From positions 186,001-250,000 of the forward strand of contig NZ_QUQV01000004.1 of assembly GCF_003400205.1 (NCBI RefSeq): a stretch of DNA of 64,000 nt. The letters run 5' to 3'. This document shows positions 32,742 to 41,300 of this stretch, piece after piece. The position numbers were made by a program, and so were the translations under genes. The stretch comes from Bacillus sp. HNG. Lineage in GTDB: Bacteria > Bacillota > Bacilli > Bacillales > Bacillaceae_L. A model generated the notes under the pieces. It had not been told where the DNA came from. It was given only the letters and a program-made list of their open reading frames with translations, and made no database searches. The first letter of the stretch is position 1, and each line of letters begins with the position of its first letter.

Positions 32742-34082
32742 TTGAAGAGAGACTTAGAGTTTGATGTTGTGGTTGCAGGAGGAGGCCCTGCTGGCATTAA
32801 TGCAGCGATTGCTTCAGGTAGGACAGGAGCTAAAACACTTCTCATTGAAAGATACGGATTTTTGGGTGGGATGTCTACAGTAGCATTAGTCTATCCGTGG
32901 ATGACCTTTCATACATCATCTGGAAAGCAAGTAATCAAAGGAATTGCACAAGAAATCGTGGATCGACTTATGGAGCAAGGTGGCTCACCAGGTCATTTAC
33001 GTGATACGGTCGGCTTTACCAATACACTTACCCCCTATCATCCTGAGAAATATAAGCTTTTAGCACTCGAAATGCTTGAGGAGGCAGGAGTCGAAGTCCT
33101 TGTTCATAGCTTCGTAGATAAGGTTGAGGTTAATGGAAACATTATTACATCTATTAATTTAACAACTAAGTCCGGACCTATCACGGTTTCGGCAAAGAGA
33201 TTCGTTGATACAACTGGTGATGCAGATATTGCCTATTTATCGGGAGCCCCGTGTTTAAAAGGAAGGGACAGTGATCATAAAACACAACCGATGACAATGA
33301 AGTTTCGAATGAGGGGCGTTGATTTGTCAAAGGTGAAGGAAGCGATGAAAGCAAACCCTGGTAATTTCTATAAAAAAACGCCAATTGCCGAATTAGATGA
33401 ACTGCCATTAACAGGTGTTCAAGGCTTTTATAAGGAATGGAATGAATCCGGTGTTCCGATTAATCGTGATCAAGTGCTCTTTTTTGCAGGTCCTGAGGAG
33501 GATGAGGTTCTAGTTAACTGCACACGTGTTCAGGGCTTGGATGGAACTGATGTATTTGACCTTTCCGAAGGAGAAAAAGAAGGTAGAAAACAAGTACTAA
33601 TGATGGCTGAATTTTTACAGAAGAAGATTCCTGGTTTTGAAAAGGCCTCTATTTCAGCTGTTGGTACCCAAATTGGTATCCGAGAAACCCGCCGTATTGA
33701 TGGAGAATATGCCCTTACAATTGAGGATGTAGTAGCGGGCAAAAAATTTGAGGATACGATTGCTCTTAGTGGCTACCCAATTGACATACATGATCCAACT
33801 GGTAAAGGCGTACAGGCAAATGACATCGAAGGAGATGGAAGCTATGGCATTCCATACAGATGCCTTGTACCTAAGAAAATTAAAAATCTATTGGTAGCGG
33901 GGAGGTGTATTTCAACTACACACGAGGCATTAGCGACAACAAGACTTACTCCTAGTGCAATGGCAACAGGGCAAGCGGCTGGAACAGCCGCAGCACTTTC
34001 AATTACTGAAAATGTTGCACCAAAGGAACTAGACATCAACAAGCTAAAGGCGATTTTAGCAGAGAACGGGGTAGTTCTATAA
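32742..34082 (+). CDS. FAD-dependent oxidoreductase (FAD_oxidored family)
   Basis: About 446 residues. The N-terminal dinucleotide fold is FDVVVAGGGPAGINAAIASG with LLIERYGFLGGMST, the usual start of PF12831-type flavoproteins. A second FAD contact TTGDADIAYLSGAP and the C-terminal VAGRCISTTHEALATTRLTP complete the pattern. The TTG at 32742 sits 11 bases after AAAGG; GTG 32733 is too close. Such enzymes occur in carbohydrate loci of Bacilli and Paenibacilli and may oxidise a sugar or cyclitol derivative. The substrate is unknown. Confidence 0.85.
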   Translation: MKRDLEFDVVVAGGGPAGINAAIASGRTGAKTLLIERYGFLGGMSTVALVYPWMTFHTSSGKQVIKGIAQEIVDRLMEQGGSPGHLRDTVGFTNTLTPYHPEKYKLLALEMLEEAGVEVLVHSFVDKVEVNGNIITSINLTTKSGPITVSAKRFVDTTGDADIAYLSGAPCLKGRDSDHKTQPMTMKFRMRGVDLSKVKEAMKANPGNFYKKTPIAELDELPLTGVQGFYKEWNESGVPINRDQVLFFAGPEEDEVLVNCTRVQGLDGTDVFDLSEGEKEGRKQVLMMAEFLQKKIPGFEKASISAVGTQIGIRETRRIDGEYALTIEDVVAGKKFEDTIALSGYPIDIHDPTGKGVQANDIEGDGSYGIPYRCLVPKKIKNLLVAGRCISTTHEALATTRLTPSAMATGQAAGTAAALSITENVAPKELDINKLKAILAENGVVL

Positions 34083-34101
34083 GGTGTTAAGGAGGAAACC
34101 A

Positions 34102-35751
34102 ATGAAAAGATGGAGAAAAGTGTTCTCAATTAGTCTCGCGGTCCTTTTGTTATTTAGCTCAGCCAGCGTAATAAGTGCTGCAAAGGAAAAAAATGAACTT
34201 GCAACAATATTAATGGTTCCACTTGATGATCGACCAGCGAACATCTACTTCCCTACCCAAGTAGGATATTCAGCTGGTGTTGAAGTTATTACACCACCAA
34301 AAGAGATGATCGGAAAGTTTACAACACCAGGAAATGGCGAAGAAATAAGTCAGTGGTTAATCGAAAACGGAGACAAAGCAGACGGGTTTGTCATATCAAC
34401 AAGCATGCTTGCTTATGGAGGATTAGTTGCCTCGCGAACAGGGACAAAGTCGCTTGAAGATGCTCTTTCCGACATTCAGGTTATCAAACAACTTAAGGAG
34501 CTTTATCCTGAAAAACCTGTGTATGTGTATGATACGATTCAACGATTAGCCGTCACGGCCATAAGTGATGAGTATTTAAAGTATTATTCACAAATTAGTG
34601 AATGGGCGGTTCTTTATGATAAGGTAGTTAACTTAGGAATGCCAGGAAAGGAAAGACTTGATGAATTAGAAAGAGTTATTCCTGAAGCAGTATTAGAAGA
34701 TTATAAAAAAGCAAGGGCAAGAAATCACACAGTCAATAATTTGTTGATTGACTGGGTGAAAGAAGGGTATATTGACTATTTAATCTTATCACAGGATGAC
34801 GCCGCCCCATATGGCCTTCATCGTGCTGAAAGAGAGCTTTTACTTGAAAAAGTGGATACTCTTAATGTCGGGGATCAAGTAGCTGTTTTCCCTGGAGCAG
34901 ACGAGGTTGATGTCGTAATGGTTTCACGCTTTGTGAATCAACTGTTCGGGACAGCACCAACATTCTTTGTTGAATATGGTGGAATCCACGGGGAAGATTG
35001 GATTGCTCCATTTGAAGATACGACTTTTGATTATAATGTTCAAAAACATATTGTCTCAGCTGGAGGAAAAGTCGTAACGAATGAAGCAGATGCTGATATT
35101 CACCTTCTTTTAAACACTCCATCAGCTGCAGATTCAACAAGAGAGAAGGACATAGCAGGTCTTGTAGAAAGAACAAGTGATCTTATTGCAAATGGAGAAC
35201 AGGTGGCAATCGGAGACGTTTGGATTGTCAACAAAGCAGATGAACCGTTTGTGACGGAGCTTGCTGAGAATGTGGATTTAACCAAGATTCTGTCATATAG
35301 CGGTTGGAATACGGCAGGAAATGCACTTGGTATTACAGTAGGTCATGCTGCTGCGCGCTATGCATTCTTAACTCAAAAAAATGGTTTTGGGGTTCCTTTA
35401 TATGAGCAGACAGCAGAATACCATTACGAATTTTTACTCCATCGTTTTACAAAGGATCAAAGCTATAAAAACATTGTACACCCTGCGGCAAGAACGTATA
35501 TTCAATCTATCGGCGCAAGTGAATGGGACCTTGGAGAAAAATATGACCAAGTCAATCACTTTGTCCAAGAAAACCTTACACTTGAAACCGAAAAATGGTA
35601 TCAATATTTTGACGGAAAAGAGGTATATATCGGGTCCAGAGGAAACAAGGATTTTTATAAGACGATCTCTGAGCTAGAAAGTGTCCACGTCAAATTACCT
35701 TGGCCACGTATCTTTGAAGCCGAACTAGAGCCAGAACTTAAATTAAAGTGA
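34102..35751 (+). CDS. Exported DUF4127-family protein
   Basis: About 549 residues, ATG 6 bases after AAGGAGG. A signal peptide (MKRWRKVFSISLAVLLLFSS, cleavage near SAA) is followed by the family hallmark MVPLDDRPAN at the start of the mature protein and other conserved blocks such as GFVISTSMLAYGGLVASR and LSQDDAAPYG. DUF4127 proteins have no proven activity. The acidic LDDRP and SQDDAAP motifs could form an active site. Last gene of sugar locus I, suggesting action on the extracellular substrate. Confidence 0.85.
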   Translation: MKRWRKVFSISLAVLLLFSSASVISAAKEKNELATILMVPLDDRPANIYFPTQVGYSAGVEVITPPKEMIGKFTTPGNGEEISQWLIENGDKADGFVISTSMLAYGGLVASRTGTKSLEDALSDIQVIKQLKELYPEKPVYVYDTIQRLAVTAISDEYLKYYSQISEWAVLYDKVVNLGMPGKERLDELERVIPEAVLEDYKKARARNHTVNNLLIDWVKEGYIDYLILSQDDAAPYGLHRAERELLLEKVDTLNVGDQVAVFPGADEVDVVMVSRFVNQLFGTAPTFFVEYGGIHGEDWIAPFEDTTFDYNVQKHIVSAGGKVVTNEADADIHLLLNTPSAADSTREKDIAGLVERTSDLIANGEQVAIGDVWIVNKADEPFVTELAENVDLTKILSYSGWNTAGNALGITVGHAAARYAFLTQKNGFGVPLYEQTAEYHYEFLLHRFTKDQSYKNIVHPAARTYIQSIGASEWDLGEKYDQVNHFVQENLTLETEKWYQYFDGKEVYIGSRGNKDFYKTISELESVHVKLPWPRIFEAELEPELKLK

Positions 35752-35763
35752 GTATTTTATGAA

Positions 35764-35798
35764 AGAAGGCAGACTTTACTAGGTCTGTCTTCTTTTTA
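35764..35798 (+). terminator. Terminator of sugar locus I
   Basis: AGAAGGCAGAC pairs with GTCTGTCTTCT, then TTTTAT. Confidence 0.85.
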
Positions 35799-35984
35799 TA
35801 TTGGGCTGGGTTGCGAGTGTGCTGATGTGCGACTCAAATACGTGGCCCGACAGGCAAATCCGAGCATGAAGATGTGAACCCGTGTCTAGACCTCATTCTC
35901 CTTCTGCAAAATGTTACCAATTACATTATTTAATAAGGTTTTATGATATGATAGTGTCATAGAAGAAGAGAAGGGTGAATGGAT

Positions 35985-37061
35985 TTGAAGGTTATTGGAC
36001 GGAACGATCTTTGTACATGCGGGAGTGGAAAGAAATATAAAAAATGCTGTGGCCGGTCTGCTGTGGTTTCAATCGATGAAGTCGTAGAAAACGAGCTGAA
36101 CGATATCCAGCATGATATGTTTCAGTACGCATTTCATATGTACGAAGAGACTTTAGATGACGTTTTGGAAGAGTATGCGAATATTTTTGATAAGCTTCCA
36201 GAGGATGTGTATGATTTATTCTCATTCTTTTCACGCGTTTGGGTGGTTAGCTCGATTCCGTTAGAAGAGAAAACGATTCTAGAAGAGTATGTTGATATAT
36301 ATGGTCCGAAATGTAGCCGCCCACGTACGCGCGATCATTTAAAGAAATGGAAGGCAGCGCGACCGTCTGCCTACACGGTAACTGAGGTGGATGAGCGGGG
36401 AACCTATATGACGGTACGTGATATTTTTACGGAAAATGAACACCGCGTGCGGATTTATGAAACAGAGACGGAAGTAGAAGTAGGTTATTTTGTGTTCGGA
36501 ACGCTGTTGCCTGCTGGAGCGAACTCCATCTTTTTCCCAACATTTCTTGAGTTGCCAACGGAATTTGCGGGAGATATGCGAAACATGATTCTTGAACTCT
36601 TTGAAAAGAGTGGCGAGAGCAATCCTGTTGATTTTATGTCACATGAATTTATCAATGTATTCATGGTGTTTATGTTTGGAAAGGCGAATGTAACGGCTGA
36701 GGATTATCAATGGAAGACGCCAAAACATAAAGAGGTCGCCGAAATGTTCCAGATTCGGATGAAGGAGTACGATTTCGAGGAAGACATTATTGGGATAGGA
36801 CTTTCATTGTGGCATAAATATTGTGAGCGTAAAAATCCAAGGATAATCAAAACGGGAATTTATGAAGCAGCATTGGTGTATATGGTTGAAAAAATTTATT
36901 CAGATGAAGGCACTTCTACTTATGAAGAGCTTGCAGAAGAATATGATGTATCACCAAGCAGCGTTTCATCAAAATTCAAGGAACTCGAGAAAATCCTTCA
37001 AGAGGAACTTGTGAAATACGAGGAACTTGTCAATAGCGATGAAATTGCTAATCAAGAGTAA
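35985..37061 (+). CDS. SEC-C motif protein with C-terminal HTH-like segment
   Basis: About 358 residues. An N-terminal SEC-C zinc motif ([19 protein letters not shown]) is followed by a long helical and mixed domain and a C-terminal helix-turn-helix-like segment TYEELAEEYDVSPSSVSSKF. The TTG at 35985 is 7 bases after AAGGGTG; the ATG at 35979 overlaps that site. SEC-C motifs bind zinc and occur in SecA and in many uncharacterised proteins. A second SEC-C protein, with the motif at its other end, lies at 60057-61205. Function unknown; nucleic-acid binding is possible. Confidence 0.8.
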   Translation: MKVIGRNDLCTCGSGKKYKKCCGRSAVVSIDEVVENELNDIQHDMFQYAFHMYEETLDDVLEEYANIFDKLPEDVYDLFSFFSRVWVVSSIPLEEKTILEEYVDIYGPKCSRPRTRDHLKKWKAARPSAYTVTEVDERGTYMTVRDIFTENEHRVRIYETETEVEVGYFVFGTLLPAGANSIFFPTFLELPTEFAGDMRNMILELFEKSGESNPVDFMSHEFINVFMVFMFGKANVTAEDYQWKTPKHKEVAEMFQIRMKEYDFEEDIIGIGLSLWHKYCERKNPRIIKTGIYEAALVYMVEKIYSDEGTSTYEELAEEYDVSPSSVSSKFKELEKILQEELVKYEELVNSDEIANQE

Positions 37062-37062
37062 A

Positions 37063-37090
37063 GCAACCCACTTGTTGGGTTGCTTTTTTT
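37063..37090 (+). terminator. Terminator after SEC-C gene
   Basis: GCAACCCA CTTG TTGGGTTGC followed by seven T. Confidence 0.9.
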
Positions 37091-37204
37091 GTGAGCAAAA
37101 AGAACTAGCACTCCGCCTTCCGACTCATTTTTACAGAAAATAAAGGAATTTGTCAGATTCCTGTGTAATTTGTAACAATGAAGCTACGAAAGGGAGGATT
37201 TGGA

Positions 37205-37570
37205 ATGAAAAACATGGTCAAATTTTTAGGTGTATTGGTTGTACTGTTGACGCTTGTTATGCCTGGAAAAACCGCTTTTGCACATGGGGATGATTGTGAA
37301 TGTGGTGTAACTTATTTACAAGGGGCAGAGCGCAACAAGGTTGTTGCAAACACGTTGAAATTAACGGAGTTTAAGAAAGTGAAGGCAGACCTAGGCCAAG
37401 ATGGCTATGTATTTGCTGGAGCGGATCAGGTAATGGTTGTCCATATGCCTTTTGAAGGAATCATTTTAACAATCGTCGCAGTTCCATTTATTCATGAAAA
37501 TGGAGAAGTATTATTCGCTGGCTTTACGAATGGAAAATTCTCTGGATTTCAAGGAGAATCAATGGAATAA
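37205..37570 (+). CDS. Small secreted protein with Cys-x-Cys after signal peptide
   Basis: 121 residues. The ATG at 37205 follows AAGGGAGG at good spacing. A signal peptide (MKNMVKFLGVLVVLLTLVMP, cleavage near AFA) leaves a mature start HGDDCECGVTYLQGAERNKV. The remainder contains ANTLKLTEFKKVKADLGQDG and a hydrophobic stretch GIILTIVAVPF. The segment from QGAERNK to FKKVK reminds me of N-terminal parts of some Gram-positive bacteriocin-like precursors, but I cannot confirm a family. A subtilase gene lies 470 bases downstream. Confidence 0.7.
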   Translation: MKNMVKFLGVLVVLLTLVMPGKTAFAHGDDCECGVTYLQGAERNKVVANTLKLTEFKKVKADLGQDGYVFAGADQVMVVHMPFEGIILTIVAVPFIHENGEVLFAGFTNGKFSGFQGESME

Positions 37571-37581
37571 ATCAATGTTTT

Positions 37582-37611
37582 AACCCCTAACAAGTAGTTG
37601 GGGGTTTTTTT
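37582..37611 (+). terminator. Terminator after small secreted protein gene
   Basis: AACCCCTAAC pairs with GTTGGGGGTT across a short loop, followed by T residues. Confidence 0.8.
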
Positions 37612-37702
37612 GTCGAAAATTTGTAACAATTTTCCTTTGCAAAATTTAGCGAATAGTGTAAAATGGATTTTAATTGGAAAATAAGATTGGTAGGTAAAAA
37701 GA

Positions 37703-37831
37703 ATGAGTGCCGAACAACTTTTAAAAATAATGATTGATATCCAGAAAAAAGTAGAGGATACATCTACGATTACTACAGAAGAGGTTATGCAAGACCTTAT
37801 TGGTAGATTGAAAGAGTGTCAATCCGCTTAA
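37703..37831 (+). CDS. Small helical protein, 42 residues
   Basis: ATG start with a modest TAGGT ribosome site. The product is MSAEQLLKIMIDIQKKVEDT, then STITTEEVMQDLIGRLKECQ and SA: two amphipathic helices joined by a TST turn and a single Cys. A perfect terminator follows 27 bases later. No family is recognised. It may be a small regulator or a protein-protein adaptor. Confidence 0.65.
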   Translation: MSAEQLLKIMIDIQKKVEDTSTITTEEVMQDLIGRLKECQSA

Positions 37832-37857
37832 AACCTAGTACCGAAACTAAAATCAGG

Positions 37858-37886
37858 AGCCAGAGTGAAATCTCTGGCTTTTTTGT
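37858..37886 (+). terminator. Terminator after 42-codon gene
   Basis: AGCCAGAG TGAAAT CTCTGGCT followed by TTTTT. Confidence 0.9.
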
Positions 37887-38040
37887 GCTTCTCTAACATA
37901 ACCCCCGACAATTCGACTGCCTATGGGTATTCCTGTAATTATTTGATGAACGAAAGTTAGAGGAATGGGAAAAGACTCGTCTAAATATATGTATGTTGGA
38001 GGTTCCGTATCTCCAAACAACATTGATGAGGGGGAGTATA

Positions 38041-39465
38041 ATGAAAAAAATATTTGCAGTTTTACTCAGTGTGGCTCTTTTACTGAGCTTCCTACCAGCT
38101 GTTTCTGCAACTGGAAAAGATGTTCACCAGGAGTATTATTCGGTACTGTTTCAGAAAAACAGTATTCCTGCTAGCTTTGCTAAGGAGGTTAGCAAATTTG
38201 GTGGCGAAGTCGTTTACACCGTTCCGGAAATTGGCTTCGCACAGGTGAAAGCTTCAACAGCTTCATTTTCAAAGCTAAAAGGAATGGCAGGGGTGAGTGT
38301 AGCCAATCCTTCGATTTCCTGGAATCTTCCGGAATCACAGCAAATTAAAGCTGATAATGTAAATCCTGCTGATGCAGCTTTATGGGAAAAACAATGGGAT
38401 ATTCACCGCATCACGAATGATGGTGAAAGTTATAAATTAGGAACGGGTTCACATGATGTGGTTGTTGGAATCGTTGATACTGGTATCGACCGGGATCATC
38501 CTGACTTAGTAAAGAACCTTTTACCTGGTTCTAAGAACTTTGTTCCAGCTGGTGGATTCCAAGGAACAGAGCCTTATGAAACAGGTGATAAGGCAGCGTT
38601 TGATGACATTCATGGGCATGGAAGCCATGTAGCAGGTTCAATTGCAGGAAATGGTGCAATGCTTGGAGTAGCTCCTGATACGGGAATTCGTGCGTATCGT
38701 GTGTTCGGTACTAGTTCTGCTGAATCAGCGTGGATTTACGATGCGATGATTGCAGCGGCAAATGATGGAGTCGATGTCATTTCAATGAGCTTAGGTGGCT
38801 TTGATGTCATAGGTCAAACTTTTTATGTGGACCCTGTGACAGGTAAGAAGGAAAACCTAGGAAACGATGTTGCTGATTTTATTGGATACAAACGTGCTGT
38901 TGAGTACGCAACGAACAAGGGAGCGCTCGTTGTTGTGGCTGCCGGGAATGATGGAATTAATGCAACAAACAAGAAAGAAGTTATGGATTTCTTAAATAGC
39001 GAATATGGAGGAGATGGACTTTATTTTGTGGGGGCAGGCTTTGAAGTTCCTGGTACCATTCCAGGTGTTGTAACTGTTTCAGCAACTGGACCAAAAGATG
39101 TGCTTGCTAATTACTCTAACTACGGCCCAGGTTTTATTGATATCGCAGCAGTTGGGGGCGATGCAAGATTATATGACCAATACGCAGCTGAAGGTAGATT
39201 CAATGAATACCTTGCAAAACGTCTGTTTGAAACTGAATTCAATTTAAGTGCAAGTGACGACGGTGGTTGGTACTGGTCAATTGGTACATCAATGGCAACA
39301 CCAAAGGTTTCAGCAGTTGCTGCGTTACTGATTGATAAGTATGGAAAAATGTCACCGGCTAAACTTCAAGACCTTCTTTATAAAAAGGCAGTTGACCCTG
39401 TAAAAGGCAAGGATAAACAATATTTTGGATACGGACATTTAGATGCATATGATGCGTTAAAATAA
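38041..39465 (+). CDS. Secreted subtilisin-like serine protease (S8), second copy
   Basis: 474 residues, ATG behind GAGGGGGAG. A signal peptide (MKKIFAVLLSVALLLSFLPA) and a prodomain (to about 125) precede the catalytic domain: Asp in GIVDTGIDRDHP, His in HGHGSHVAGSIAG, Asn in VVAAGNDGIN and Ser in IGTSMATPKVSA. The Lys after TP, where His is usual, and the SIGTSM context recall LanP-like and similar subtilases. It shares little with the subtilase at 13.2 kb. It may process secreted peptides or proteins; a small secreted protein gene lies just upstream. Confidence 0.92.
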   Translation: MKKIFAVLLSVALLLSFLPAVSATGKDVHQEYYSVLFQKNSIPASFAKEVSKFGGEVVYTVPEIGFAQVKASTASFSKLKGMAGVSVANPSISWNLPESQQIKADNVNPADAALWEKQWDIHRITNDGESYKLGTGSHDVVVGIVDTGIDRDHPDLVKNLLPGSKNFVPAGGFQGTEPYETGDKAAFDDIHGHGSHVAGSIAGNGAMLGVAPDTGIRAYRVFGTSSAESAWIYDAMIAAANDGVDVISMSLGGFDVIGQTFYVDPVTGKKENLGNDVADFIGYKRAVEYATNKGALVVVAAGNDGINATNKKEVMDFLNSEYGGDGLYFVGAGFEVPGTIPGVVTVSATGPKDVLANYSNYGPGFIDIAAVGGDARLYDQYAAEGRFNEYLAKRLFETEFNLSASDDGGWYWSIGTSMATPKVSAVAALLIDKYGKMSPAKLQDLLYKKAVDPVKGKDKQYFGYGHLDAYDALK

Positions 39466-39478
39466 TCTTTTGAAAAGG

Positions 39479-39512
39479 ACGGGTCTAGCACTTGCTAGAT
39501 CCGTTTTTCTAT
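39479..39512 (+). terminator. Terminator after second subtilase gene
   Basis: ACGGGTCTAGCA pairs with TGCTAGATCCGT, followed by a T run. Confidence 0.85.
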
Positions 39513-39611
39513 TTTTTTAATCCGGTATTTATAAAATAAAGCCCTTTCATAATCTCCTAAAATATGAGAATATAGATTTGTTGAGTATCTAAACAAATAG
39601 GAGGAACTCCG

Positions 39612-40583
39612 ATGACAAAGGTTCGTTTTGGTGTTTTATCTACAGCAAAAATTGCGAGAAATACATTGATTCCAGCGATGGAGCGCGCACACAATGCAGA
39701 GGTTGTGGCTGTTGCGAGTGAGAGCGGAAAAGCGAAGGATTTTGCAACAGAACTAGGCATTTCTAAGCATTATGAATCCTACACAGATTTATTAAATGAT
39801 CCTGAAATCGACGCGGTGTACATTCCCCTTCCTAATCAATTACATAAACAATGGGCGATTGAAGCAGCGAAGCATGGCAAGCATGTGTTGTGTGAAAAGC
39901 CAGCTGCTTTGACATCGAAAGACGTTGAAGAGATGTCGGCAGCTTTTAAAGAAAATAATGTTACTTTTATGGAAGCATTTATGTATCAGTTCCATCCACA
40001 ACATAACCGTGTGAAGGAAATCATTGCTTCTGGTGAAATTGGTGATGTGAAACTGATTCGTTCAACGTTCTCCTTTCTACATGATTTAAATTCTGGAAGT
40101 ATCAAGATGCAAAAAGAGCTTGGAGGCGGTGTGCTGTACGATGTAGGCTGTTACTGCATTCATGCGAGTCGCTTGATTACAGGCGAAGAGCCAATTGAAG
40201 TGAAAGCAGCAGCGAATCTTCATCCTACACATGATGTTGATATTACTGCAGCGGGTACATTGAAGTTTGAAAGTGGTGTGATTGCCAATTTCGATGTGAG
40301 CTTTGAACAAAACTTTAAAGCTTCATATGAGGTTGTTGGCACAAAGGGCTCTATTTTAGCCAAGCATGCATTCCGTCCAGATAATGAAGGTGGAAATGGA
40401 GCGCTTGTCGTGAATGCTGAAGCTGGCCAGCGAGAAGAAACAGTTCAAGGTGACCAGTACAAGCTTCAAGTAGAGCATTTTGCAGATTGTGTTCTTTCTG
40501 ATAAACAGCCGATGTACAGCATTGAAGAAACATTGAAAAATATGCGTGTAATTGAACAGGCGCTTGCGTCTGCTCGTAATTAA
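39612..40583 (+). CDS. Gfo/Idh/MocA-family oxidoreductase
   Basis: 323 residues, ATG behind AGGAGGAAC. The N-terminal Rossmann fold begins VRFGVLSTAKIARNTLIPAM and includes the conserved EKPAALT, whose Lys is catalytic in this family. The C-terminal alpha/beta domain carries GGGVLYDVGCYCIHASRLI. These enzymes use NAD(P) to oxidise or reduce sugars or sugar derivatives. The gene is monocistronic, so the substrate cannot be inferred from context. Confidence 0.93.
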   Translation: MTKVRFGVLSTAKIARNTLIPAMERAHNAEVVAVASESGKAKDFATELGISKHYESYTDLLNDPEIDAVYIPLPNQLHKQWAIEAAKHGKHVLCEKPAALTSKDVEEMSAAFKENNVTFMEAFMYQFHPQHNRVKEIIASGEIGDVKLIRSTFSFLHDLNSGSIKMQKELGGGVLYDVGCYCIHASRLITGEEPIEVKAAANLHPTHDVDITAAGTLKFESGVIANFDVSFEQNFKASYEVVGTKGSILAKHAFRPDNEGGNGALVVNAEAGQREETVQGDQYKLQVEHFADCVLSDKQPMYSIEETLKNMRVIEQALASARN

Positions 40584-40708
40584 AAATTAAAAGCCAACCC
40601 TCGGGTTGTCTTCGAGATATCTAGATATTTATTACCTCCCCCCAACCTGTCTTGAAAACGCTTGTTAGACAAGCAACTAAAGTCATGTGAGCGTTTGTCA
40701 ACAGTCTG

Positions 40709-40735
40709 AAGCCAACCCCTGGGTTGGCTTTTTTC
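40709..40735 (+). terminator. Terminator after oxidoreductase gene
   Basis: AAGCCAACCC CT GGGTTGGCTT plus T run. A degenerate half copy (AAAGCCAACCCTCGGGTTGT) lies at 40586-40606, as if a terminator had been duplicated. Confidence 0.85.
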
Positions 40736-40747
40736 GTTCCTTCCTCT

Positions 40748-40850
40748 TTTTCCTGTTTTTAATTTAAAAACACTGTCGTTAACATGGACTTTCCTGTTTT
40801 TAATCTCAAAATACTGTTTTTAATTCGACTTTCCTGTTCTTAGCAAATTC
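40748..40850. repeat. Degenerate tandem array B6, core CCTGTTTTTAAT
   Basis: Five units alternate about 22 and 19 bases: TTTCCTGTTTTTAAT..., CACTGTCGTTAAC..., TTTCCTGTTTTTAATC..., TACTGTTTTTAATTC..., TTTCCTGTTCTTAG. The compound period is about 41. Confidence 0.65.
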
Positions 40851-40945
40851 CTTCCTCAAATCTATCAAAACTTTTTCTAGTAAAAATGTATATCTACCAA
40901 AATTTCGGCAATACTAGATTACAAGTGATAGAACATATAAAAAAT

Positions 40946-40976
40946 AGGAACCAAAGGAACCGTCCCTGTGGTTCGT
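40946..40976 (-). repeat. GGGAC-family palindromic repeat, unit A13
   Basis: GGAACCAAAGGAACCGTCCC with outer GTGGTTC. It ends just before the ribosome site of the 29-codon gene. Confidence 0.75.
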
Positions 40977-40990
40977 AAGGAGGAATTCTA

Positions 40991-41080
40991 GTGAAAACAG
41001 GTGTTGAGTTGCCAGAGGTATTACCAGTTAATAGGGAAGATTTTTTGAAACTATTGTTAGATTTAATAGTAAAAAAGTAG
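40991..41080 (+). CDS. Candidate micropeptide, 29 residues
   Basis: A GTG start 8 bases after a perfect AAGGAGG. The product is MKTGVELPEVLPVNREDFLK followed by LLLDLIVKK: a short helix with no signal peptide. The strong ribosome site is the main evidence; no family is recognised. It sits between repeat A13 and the promoter of the chemoreceptor leader. Confidence 0.5.
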   Translation: MKTGVELPEVLPVNREDFLKLLLDLIVKK

Positions 41081-41100
41081 TGGAATTGTGGTGTCGAGTA

Positions 41101-41129
41101 TTGTTGAAAAGTGCGAAAACTTATATACT
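41101..41129 (+). promoter_or_regulatory. Candidate sigma-A promoter of chemoreceptor gene
   Basis: TTGTTG at 41101-41106, a 17-base spacer, TATACT at 41124-41129. Confidence 0.55.
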
Positions 41130-41149
41130 ATAGGTAGAAAATCATATAT

Positions 41150-41260
41150 TTGTAGAAAAGGGCAAACTCTCTGAAAAAAACGGGATTCTGGAGCATAGGG
41201 TCTATGTAACAAAATATATGAAGCGTTTGAGCCAATCTAGCAGAATTGGCTTTATTTTTT
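41150..41260 (+). promoter_or_regulatory. Cyclic-di-GMP-I (GEMM) riboswitch-like leader with terminator
   Basis: The leader has AAAAGGGCAAAC, then CTGAAAAAAACGGGA, GAGCATAGGGTCTATGTAAC and ATATGAAGC, in the order of the GEMM-I core (GGGCAAAC, GAAA tetraloop, GC-AxAGGGTCTA, TATGA.AGC). The usual ACGCAAAGC block is replaced by TTCTGGAGC, so it is a variant or degenerate copy. Its 3' end GTTTGAGCC can pair with GGGCAAAC or form the terminator AGCCAAT / ATTGGCT plus TTTATTTTTT (41230-41260). It precedes a chemoreceptor gene, a known c-di-GMP riboswitch target. Confidence 0.5.
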
Positions 41261-41300
41261 GCCTGATCTATTACTATTCAACAAGAAAGAGGTACTTTAG

